In this document: one piece after another, positions 25,686 to 33,318 of the stretch
Numbering within the stretch: position 1 is the stretch's first letter
Layout: each line of letters starts with the position of its first letter
From: Chitinophaga filiformis
GTDB lineage: Bacteria; Bacteroidota; Bacteroidia; Chitinophagales; Chitinophagaceae
Assembly (NCBI RefSeq): GCF_900102545.1
Contig: NZ_FNBN01000002.1
Location: 145,245 to 209,244, forward strand
Direction: 5' to 3'
DNA: 64,000 bases
Notes under the pieces: generated by a model
Database searches by the model: none
Told to the model about the DNA's origin: nothing
Seen by the model: only the letters and a program-made list of their open reading frames with translations
Position numbers and translations under genes: made by a program

Positions 25686-28600
25686 ATGCATCTTATTCCA
25701 ACTATTCCGGGAGGATGGAACCCTAATGGCGAAGGGGTCTTCCATATACAACAACAGCCGGGCGATATTGTGTTACTGTCAGCCGCTGATACAGAAATCC
25801 ATTCCCTGAACAATGCGTACAGGGATCTGTATCAGCAAGCGGCAGCTGCACTGTTATCCAATGTATCAATAACAAAGAATGCGGGCTTGCCTTCACTACG
25901 TATTTCCAATCTGGTGTACCTCAAACAGGAACTGACGATTGATAAATATGTTGAGGAAGTGATCGGGGAAGCGAAACTGGTGATATGCCGCTTCCTCGGC
26001 GGTAAGAACTATTATCCTTACCTCTTCGAAGCAGTTAGTATTGCCTGTGAACTAAAGAAGATCCCCGTACTATTCCTCCCGGGATATGATGTACCTGATA
26101 TTGAACTGCTCAATAGTTCTACTGTCGACATGCACATTGCAGATACCGTCTGGAAATACCTTTGTGCAGGCGGCAGACGTAATCACCTGCAATGCCTGCA
26201 ATACATCTTCTACACTTTCTTTCAGCTGCCCTATGTGTTTGAAGCGCCACAACGCTTACCAGACCTCTTCCTCTTTCACCCCGATAGAGGGATCATTGCG
26301 GCAGGGGAAGAACATACAATCATCCCACAGCAAGCATCTTCAGGGAATGCAGTGATACTCGTCTATCAGACCCATTATCTGGCGGATAATCTGGAGCCGG
26401 TACATTATCTGGCAACACTACTGGAACAACAAGAGATCAACCCAATCATTGCCTTCGCCAGTAATCTTCGCGACCAGGCCACCTGTGATGAACTGTTCAA
26501 CCTATTACACAAGATAGGCGCCTCCATGGATGTGATCATCAACACGACCAGTTTTTCTATTAAATCACTGCTGGATACAACAGATGATCAATTCATTTTC
26601 AGGAAGATGAATGTACCTGTTATACAGGCCATCTTCGCTTCCTGTACAAAGGAGATCTGGCAGGAGAACCTGTTTGGCCTGACACCTACAGATGTAGCCA
26701 TGAATATTGCGCTGCCGGAGATAGACGGAAGAATTATTACTACAGCAGTTTCATTTAAGTCATCTTTAGGAAGGGATGCACTGACAGACTCTGATATCCT
26801 TAAATATACCACCCATGAAGAAGGTTGCGACTTCGTCGTGGAATTCGCAAAGCGCTGGATCGCCATCAGGAATAAAGAAAATAAAGACAAGCGTATCGCC
26901 CTGATCATGCCGAACTATCCGAATAAGGATAGTCGCCTGGCCAACGGTGTAGGTCTGGACACACCTGCCAGCATCATAACCATACTGCATGCGTTGAAAG
27001 CAGACAATTATCATCTCGGAGATTTCGTACCAGCAGATAGTGCGGAACTCATAGAACTGATCACACATTATATCACCAACGACACGGATACTGCCTTATA
27101 CCGGCCATACCAGGTGAGTTTGAAGATTCCCCGGTTCTACCAGTATTACAATGAATTATCTCCTGTACTGCGACAGAAGATTGAACAGCAATGGGGTCAG
27201 CCCGAGGATTCGCCTAACTATAACACAGATGAATTTATCATCCCGGGATTTTTACTGGGCAACACTTTTGTAAGTATTCAGCCTGCCCGCGGTTATAATC
27301 AGGATATTAAAGCCATCTATCACTCTCCTGATCTGCCGCCTACATATGCTTACCTCGCTTATTATTTCTGGGTGAATAGTGTATTCCATGCCGACGCAGT
27401 AGTGCATGTAGGCAAACATGGTAACCTTGAATGGCTCCCCGGTAAAAGCGTGGCCCTGAGCAGGGAAACCTGTTTCCCCGCCGTATTGTTAAATCCCATC
27501 CCACATTTTTATCCTTTTATCATCAATGATCCAGGTGAGGGCACACAGGCCAAACGCAGGAATCATGCTATTATCATCGATCACCTCATACCGCCTATGA
27601 CAAGGGCGGAGAGTTATGGCGTGCTGACAAAACTGGAACATCTCATTGATGAGTATTATGACGCCTACAGTATAGATCCCAAACGTACAGCAGTGATCAA
27701 AACACAAATCACTCAATTGGTAAGGGAAGCTAATCTTGAAGCTGATCTGCAATCATCGGTGAAAGATATTGATGAATTGCTGGTAAAACTGGATGGTTAT
27801 CTCTGTGAACTGAAAGAGGCTCAGATCAGGGATGGTTTACATATTCTGGGTAAGGCACCGGAAGGAGAACAACTCACTGATCTCCTCGTAGCTTTGCATC
27901 GTGTGCCTGTAGCCGGAAAGATGGGCATCACACAAGTACTGGCCCAGGACCTGGGTTTACCAATGGACCCTTTGAATTGCGACTACCAGGCTGCTTTCGC
28001 TACTGATGGCCGACATGCTGTATTTGCAGCATGCAGGATCAACGGAGATGTGATAGCAGCGCTTGAGAAATTAGCTAAAACACTGATCGGTGAAGCACTT
28101 ATCGCACCTGATCAACTTCCTGAACAATACCCGCTCACCAGTGAATACTGCCGGTTTATCATCTACAATACATTACCTAAGATACAGGCTACGAGTGAGG
28201 AGATCACTCATCTCCTGCAAGGGTTGAATGGCCAATACGTGCCTTCGGGCAGTTCAGGTGCTCCTACCAGAGGACGGCTGGATGTATTGCCAACAGGTCG
28301 CAACTTCTATTCTGTAGATGTTCGTGCTATTCCGACACAAACCGCCTATAACCTGGGTGTAAAGAGCGCCAACCTGATCATTGACAGGTACCTGCAGGAA
28401 CATGGAGATTATCCGGAATCGATCGGACTATCAGTATGGGGTACGTCCACTATGCGTACAGGTGGGGATGATATCGCACAGGCACTGGCGCTGATGGGCG
28501 TTAAACCTGTATGGCAAGCAGCGAACAGACGGGTGAGTGATTTTGAGATCATCCCACTCATCACACTGCGGCGTCCAAGAGTAGATGTCATGCTGCGCAT

Positions 28601-29483
28601 CTCCGGCTTCTTTAGAGACGCCTTCCCGGATGTGATCTCCCTCTTTAATGCCGCCGTTGAGAAAGTCGCACAACTGGACGAATCCCCTGAACAGAACCCC
28701 ATCAGGAAACGATTCCTGAAAGAAAAACAGGAGTGGCAATCCAAAGGACTGGCTGAGGAAAAGGCGCACAAACGTGCTTTATTCAGGGTGTTCGGCTCCA
28801 AACCAGGCGCCTATGGAGCGGGGCTCCAGGCAGTCATTGATGAGAAGAACTGGCAATCAAGAGAAGACCTTGCAAAGGTATATATCAACTGGAGTGGTTA
28901 TGCCTATGGTGCAGACCGCATTGGTGAATCAGCCCATGAGGTATTTGAAAAACGTCTGTCTGATATCCAGATCATCATGCATAACCAGGACAACCGCGAA
29001 CATGATATACTGGATTCCGACGACTACTACCAGTTCCAGGGAGGTCTCGCAAATGCAGTACAAACCATCACGGGCGCACAGCCATCCATTTATTTCGGGG
29101 ATCATGCCCGACCGGAAAATCCTCAGGTGAAAACTTTAAAGCAAGAGTTATTAAAAGTATACCGCTCCCGTGTGATCAACCCTAAATGGATCGCAGGTGT
29201 AAAAAGACATGGGTATAAAGGTGCTTTTGAAATGGCAGCTACGATGGATTACCTCTTTGCTTATGATGCCACTACCGACCTGGTGGATGATTTCATGTAT
29301 GAGGGTATTACCCATGCCTATCTCTTCGATGAGGACAACAGGCAGTTCATAGAACAGGTCAATCCATGGGCCCTGAAAGATATGACAGAACGTATGCTGG
29401 AAGCCATCCAGCGGGGTATGTGGAAACAACCGGAGAAGGAAACATTGGAACGTCTGCAGCAGTTGTTTATAGATCAGGAATGA
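25686..29483 (+). CDS. cobN: Cobaltochelatase large subunit CobN
   Basis: The 1265-residue protein matches the porphyrin/corrin-binding large chelatase subunit. It has the N-terminal region with ICRFLGGKNYYPY, the central HVGKHGNLEWLPGK near residue 575, QPARGYNQDIKAIYHSPDLP, and the C-terminal SVWGTSTMRTGGDDIAQAL. Length fits CobN (about 1250-1300). CobN normally works with an ATPase and a VWA subunit, here the ChlI/ChlD pair, to insert Co2+ into hydrogenobyrinate diamide in the late-cobalt pathway. This sits oddly with CbiX, CbiG and CbiD in the same operon. A BchH (Mg) role is unlikely because no bacteriochlorophyll genes are nearby. It is the last gene; the convergent hydrolase gene stops three bases further on. 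Confidence 0.92.
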   Translation: MHLIPTIPGGWNPNGEGVFHIQQQPGDIVLLSAADTEIHSLNNAYRDLYQQAAAALLSNVSITKNAGLPSLRISNLVYLKQELTIDKYVEEVIGEAKLVICRFLGGKNYYPYLFEAVSIACELKKIPVLFLPGYDVPDIELLNSSTVDMHIADTVWKYLCAGGRRNHLQCLQYIFYTFFQLPYVFEAPQRLPDLFLFHPDRGIIAAGEEHTIIPQQASSGNAVILVYQTHYLADNLEPVHYLATLLEQQEINPIIAFASNLRDQATCDELFNLLHKIGASMDVIINTTSFSIKSLLDTTDDQFIFRKMNVPVIQAIFASCTKEIWQENLFGLTPTDVAMNIALPEIDGRIITTAVSFKSSLGRDALTDSDILKYTTHEEGCDFVVEFAKRWIAIRNKENKDKRIALIMPNYPNKDSRLANGVGLDTPASIITILHALKADNYHLGDFVPADSAELIELITHYITNDTDTALYRPYQVSLKIPRFYQYYNELSPVLRQKIEQQWGQPEDSPNYNTDEFIIPGFLLGNTFVSIQPARGYNQDIKAIYHSPDLPPTYAYLAYYFWVNSVFHADAVVHVGKHGNLEWLPGKSVALSRETCFPAVLLNPIPHFYPFIINDPGEGTQAKRRNHAIIIDHLIPPMTRAESYGVLTKLEHLIDEYYDAYSIDPKRTAVIKTQITQLVREANLEADLQSSVKDIDELLVKLDGYLCELKEAQIRDGLHILGKAPEGEQLTDLLVALHRVPVAGKMGITQVLAQDLGLPMDPLNCDYQAAFATDGRHAVFAACRINGDVIAALEKLAKTLIGEALIAPDQLPEQYPLTSEYCRFIIYNTLPKIQATSEEITHLLQGLNGQYVPSGSSGAPTRGRLDVLPTGRNFYSVDVRAIPTQTAYNLGVKSANLIIDRYLQEHGDYPESIGLSVWGTSTMRTGGDDIAQALALMGVKPVWQAANRRVSDFEIIPLITLRRPRVDVMLRISGFFRDAFPDVISLFNAAVEKVAQLDESPEQNPIRKRFLKEKQEWQSKGLAEEKAHKRALFRVFGSKPGAYGAGLQAVIDEKNWQSREDLAKVYINWSGYAYGADRIGESAHEVFEKRLSDIQIIMHNQDNREHDILDSDDYYQFQGGLANAVQTITGAQPSIYFGDHARPENPQVKTLKQELLKVYRSRVINPKWIAGVKRHGYKGAFEMAATMDYLFAYDATTDLVDDFMYEGITHAYLFDEDNRQFIEQVNPWALKDMTERMLEAIQRGMWKQPEKETLERLQQLFIDQE

Positions 29484-29486
29484 GGC

Positions 29487-31457
29487 TTAGTCGCGCACAT
29501 CACTGTCAGTGAGATCCCTTGATTGCTCTTTCTCCTGTCCATTCTGCGGTACCCCGGGTTTCTCAGGCTTGCCAATAATGATAATTTTGGGCTGATCGGG
29601 TATATTTAAATTCAGGTATTTCCTTGGGTTCACTCTCGCCACCTGGTCAAAGTCTTCTACCGAAAGTCCTCCCATCATATCGGCCAGCATATTCTTGTCT
29701 GATTTATGATTGCGTACTACAAAGAAATCAGTACCATACAACACCTTCTCCCGAAGCCCTTTATTCTGTAAAGTCTCCTTCAATAAAGGCAGGACGCCCG
29801 CATCGTTGTGCAGGATATAACTGATATCTGCATACACATTGTCATACTGTAACATCATACTGCAGATAATGGAATACCAGTCAGTATAACGCCAGAGCTG
29901 TTCTGGTTTTCCCGGCGCCAGCTTCCCATCCCGCCTTTTAAGGAACTCGATACCTCTGTCAGGATGTTTGGTGAGTTGACTACTGTAATTATACCTGTCC
30001 TTCTCGAAGTAACGACACCATTCATCATCTCCGCCAAAATGGCCCATGCAGAGCTTTAGCTTGCTCAGATCACGCGTTAAACCGGTACTGGTATATCCGA
30101 AGAGCGTTTTTACCCGGTCAATTTCCTCCTGACTGGCCCCTTCCTTTGCTGCCTCTACACTTATTACCCTATGCAGCAGTGTTTTATCCAGCAGGCAGAG
30201 ATAGTTCATCGGATGCGTAAAGTTTGTACTGAAATCAACGTTCTTCGTTTGCGGAAGATCCAGTGGCACATAATCTTCCTTCAGACTATCTTTAGTCTCC
30301 CTTTCTTCATCCGTTTCAAAGCCATCAAACCCATTCTTCCCATTCTTTCCGTTCTTCTGTTTGCTCATTGCCTGCTCAAATACAGGATGCTGATACCATG
30401 CAGTCTGCTTTCGTCCCCTGTAAAAGATAGTTCCCCTGATGCAATGTGTAAGTATAGGGATATTATTATCTGCCGCATACTTCCATAAAGGCAGCAGTCT
30501 GATATCAAAGGGGAAATAACCCAGCGCAGGATAGATCTTGATCCCACTGAACTGCTTCTCTTCCAGGTAGTCCCTGATAAAACAATCTTCCAGGATAACC
30601 TTGACTCCTACCTGCTTCCATGCGAAGAAAGGTTTATCTCCTTTCTTAAACCGCTTTTCCTTTCTTACGGGCACACATCTCCTGGGATCAACAAACACGA
30701 AAGGAAAGAGCGTTTCTTTATTATCATCTTTTAATTCCGCCAGTTCCTGCATCTGATCACGATACCTGGTCCTGCTTTTACCGGCGCTCATATAGTCCAT
30801 GTCCATCGGCAACACAACAAAGCCGGTACCAGCAGGATACTGAGATTTCAATTTTGAGAAGATTGTACTTTGATGCCTGTGAAACGCATAACGGCCTATG
30901 TTCAGATACCGTCCTATCATCTCTCTCGTTTGCTTGCCAGGCAACATCGCCAGGAACTTCTTTAGCCCGCTGCTCATCCATGCCAGCAGGTTCCTGATAG
31001 TCGGAAAGAACAACAATACGAAGATGACAAAGCATACCTGTAAGAACAGGCCGTTGATCGGCAACATATAGGGCGAAAGCCATGCACTGAACTTATCGGT
31101 TAATTTTGACAACCAGTTTCCCGCAGGCAACACGGGAGGCAACAACTTGTTCAATATAAAAAACGTCTGAAAAAAAAGATAATACTCCAGGATGGTATTG
31201 AACGGCCAGCATTTATTATAGATCAGGTTCACATGCGTAAACCCTTTGCGTAGCCATTTAAACCAGAACTTATGCGGTATCCTCGCCGGCCACCTATACC
31301 ACCAGCGGAAAATACTGACAAGTACCTTGAGTGAGATGAGAAAATGAAATGGTTCCGGCACAAAAGTGCGTGCCAGATAAGGAGGCACATGATCACCTGT
31401 AAATACATGCGTATGACAGTTGATAATGGGGGCTTTTTCTTCCGCCATGACAATCAT
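29487..31457 (-). CDS. Amidohydrolase-fold metal-dependent hydrolase with membrane-associated insertion
   Basis: The 656-residue protein keeps the marks of an amidohydrolase_2 TIM barrel: H15-T-H17 in INCHTHVF, GIKIYPALGYFP, ILTHCIRGT, LCMGHFGGDDEW, and VLYGTDFFVV with the catalytic aspartate. Between the first strand and the rest (residues about 35-190) there is a long insertion with three hydrophobic stretches (HFLISLKVLVSIFRWW, YYLFFQTFFILNKLLPP, LQVCFVIFVLLFFPTI), suggesting membrane association. A second low-complexity insertion (KQKNGKNGKNGFDGF) is present. The substrate is unknown. It faces cobN tail to tail and shares a 321-base divergent intergenic region with the LodA-like cassette. 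The ATG at 31448 (MAEEK) is an alternative start. Confidence 0.7.
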   Translation of the reverse strand: MIVMAEEKAPIINCHTHVFTGDHVPPYLARTFVPEPFHFLISLKVLVSIFRWWYRWPARIPHKFWFKWLRKGFTHVNLIYNKCWPFNTILEYYLFFQTFFILNKLLPPVLPAGNWLSKLTDKFSAWLSPYMLPINGLFLQVCFVIFVLLFFPTIRNLLAWMSSGLKKFLAMLPGKQTREMIGRYLNIGRYAFHRHQSTIFSKLKSQYPAGTGFVVLPMDMDYMSAGKSRTRYRDQMQELAELKDDNKETLFPFVFVDPRRCVPVRKEKRFKKGDKPFFAWKQVGVKVILEDCFIRDYLEEKQFSGIKIYPALGYFPFDIRLLPLWKYAADNNIPILTHCIRGTIFYRGRKQTAWYQHPVFEQAMSKQKNGKNGKNGFDGFETDEERETKDSLKEDYVPLDLPQTKNVDFSTNFTHPMNYLCLLDKTLLHRVISVEAAKEGASQEEIDRVKTLFGYTSTGLTRDLSKLKLCMGHFGGDDEWCRYFEKDRYNYSSQLTKHPDRGIEFLKRRDGKLAPGKPEQLWRYTDWYSIICSMMLQYDNVYADISYILHNDAGVLPLLKETLQNKGLREKVLYGTDFFVVRNHKSDKNMLADMMGGLSVEDFDQVARVNPRKYLNLNIPDQPKIIIIGKPEKPGVPQNGQEKEQSRDLTDSDVRD

Positions 31458-31587
31458 TTTAATGGTATCCCTGATGTATGCAATGTAACTGTATTTTCAT
31501 CCACGGGAAATACAAACTAGTTGGTATTTTCAAGTGCCGGGATGCATCGGAAAGGATATATATGTTTTCTTATCAATTCAAAAATCA

Positions 31588-31620
31588 TTTTGATAGCTCC
31601 GGAAAAAGTAGTTAACTTTA
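31588..31620 (+). promoter_or_regulatory. Candidate Bacteroidota promoter for the oxidase cassette
   Basis: TTTTG at 31588-31592 and TAACTTTA at 31613-31620 fit the Bacteroidota -33 (TTTG) and -7 (TAnnTTTG) boxes with a spacer of 20 bases and one mismatch. Transcription would start near 31627 and leave a leader of about 150 bases. The rest of the 31458-31778 region shows no credible gene. Confidence 0.5.
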
Positions 31621-31778
31621 AAAGACCTCGAATTGACCGGCTCATTCTAAGTACAATTACTGACAGACATAATAACTATTACAAACAAGTCATGTGCAAC
31701 CGCAGTATTGCAGGTTAAGAACTCTATTATTGTTTCATTCCATACAGACTCACTAACTATTCTAAACACCTACTGATC

Positions 31779-33296
31779 ATGCAACGTAATTTCGAACGTT
31801 ACCTTGGACCCGTATTTAAAAGAGCGCAACTCAACCGCCTGCGGACAGAAGCACTAAAGTCCGCCCAGTTCACAGGAAAAGGCATTCAGCCAATGGAATA
31901 CTCCACTTTCGAAAGCGATGAAGCGCCGATTTCCATTCCTCCTGAATTCAATGGCAAAGACTATGTTTCATTCCTCTTATGCATTGACGCGGAGATTGAG
32001 CATGGCCTGATGCTGCAATACCTTTACGCAGCCTATAGTCTTGGCGGACCACAGGTGCCGCCGGATTATCAGAAAGACATACGTAATGCACAGGAGGTGA
32101 TCCTGGGTATTGCCAAGGAAGAAATGGGACACTTCATTTCCGTACAGAATGTCCTGAAACTGATTGGCGCACCCCTCCACTTCGAAAGACAGGACTATCC
32201 CTGGGATACGCCCTTCTATCCATTTCCCTTCAAGCTGGAACCGCTCACCTTAAATTCACTGGCGAAATATGTATATGCGGAAGCTCCTCAGAGCTGGCTG
32301 GACAGCGACGATGAATACGCCAAAGAAATAGTCAGTATCGTTAAAGAGGAAGTGCCACATCCTAATACCGTCAGTGCGTTATTTGAGGTACTGCTCAAGC
32401 TGATCAAAAATCCCGATGTTATTCCCGATGAAGCCTTCCAGGCAGAGACATATCCCTTCCAGGCAAAATTCGATGAATGGGGCCGCGGTTACAAGGGCGG
32501 ACACCGGGGCAATACACTGGAGGGTTTACCCGGCACTCCCGATGTACTGGTGATGCCACTCGCCAGCAGGGATGATGCCTATAATGCCATCAATGAAATA
32601 GCTGAACAGGGAGAAGCTACCACAGAGGATACTAAACACCCTTCACACTTTGAACGCTTCCTCACTTTATATAAAACCCTTAAACAAATAGCAGCCGATT
32701 CCGGTGGCAACTGGTCCTTCTCCCGTAAACTGGCTGTCAATCCTGAAATTCCGTCTGCTGCTGATGATCCGGAATCTTCACCATCCGAAGGGCAGATCAC
32801 CGACCCTACCGGTGAAGAACTGGACTACATTACCAATATAGAGGCACAGAACTGGGGCCACCTGTTCAATATCCGTTACCGGATGTTATTGAACTTCCTT
32901 ACACACAGTTTTGTACTGGACAATGGCTACAACAATGCAGGCGCCATCTCTCCACGTGGCATGATCATCAATTCCACTTTCGGTGAAATGTACAATCTAC
33001 GGAGTATTGCCACTGTCATGGTACAATTGCCGCTGCTGGAAGATCCTGGCACCATTGATACAAACACTAAATATGCGGGTCCGCCGTTCCTGGTACCGTA
33101 CACCTTATCATTACCTACAGGAGAGCATAACAGGTGGCGTGCGCATAAAGACCTTATCCTGGCATCGGGGCCACTCATTCAAACCCTGCTAAATCAATCC
33201 AAAGAACAAAATCATCGTTACCTCTATTCACTGCTTGAAGCAGATGCGAAATTATTACAGGTAATAGAGGAGCTTACAAGCGTTTGCAACTGTTAA
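31779..33296 (+). CDS. VioB/RebD-type ferritin-like protein
   Basis: The 505-residue protein contains a ferritin-like four-helix domain of the type found in VioB and RebD (iminophenyl-pyruvate dimer synthase domain): CIDAEIEHGLMLQYLYAAYS (residues 68-87) and GIAKEEMGHFISVQNVLKLI, with E115-x2-H118 as candidate metal ligands. A later pair, E353 region and H361 in NIEAQNWGHLFNIRYRMLL, may complete the metal site. The protein ends in VCNC. In violacein and rebeccamycin synthesis such proteins couple imines made by a flavin amino-acid oxidase. Here the partner is a LodA-like oxidase, encoded 22 bases downstream, so it may process an oxidised amino-acid or peptide product. That role is inference. 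Confidence 0.75.
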   Translation: MQRNFERYLGPVFKRAQLNRLRTEALKSAQFTGKGIQPMEYSTFESDEAPISIPPEFNGKDYVSFLLCIDAEIEHGLMLQYLYAAYSLGGPQVPPDYQKDIRNAQEVILGIAKEEMGHFISVQNVLKLIGAPLHFERQDYPWDTPFYPFPFKLEPLTLNSLAKYVYAEAPQSWLDSDDEYAKEIVSIVKEEVPHPNTVSALFEVLLKLIKNPDVIPDEAFQAETYPFQAKFDEWGRGYKGGHRGNTLEGLPGTPDVLVMPLASRDDAYNAINEIAEQGEATTEDTKHPSHFERFLTLYKTLKQIAADSGGNWSFSRKLAVNPEIPSAADDPESSPSEGQITDPTGEELDYITNIEAQNWGHLFNIRYRMLLNFLTHSFVLDNGYNNAGAISPRGMIINSTFGEMYNLRSIATVMVQLPLLEDPGTIDTNTKYAGPPFLVPYTLSLPTGEHNRWRAHKDLILASGPLIQTLLNQSKEQNHRYLYSLLEADAKLLQVIEELTSVCNC

Positions 33297-33318
33297 CTAA
33301 CCAGTAAAAACAAACCTT

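Noticed and set aside
25686..29483. CobN read as magnesium chelatase subunit H
   Set aside because: No bacteriochlorophyll gene is in the window and the gene ends a B12 operon beside cobW, so cobaltochelatase is the better reading.
31521..31718. Small open frame of 65 codons upstream of the oxidase cassette
   Set aside because: It covers the promoter candidate, has atypical composition and no recognisable features; it is most likely chance.
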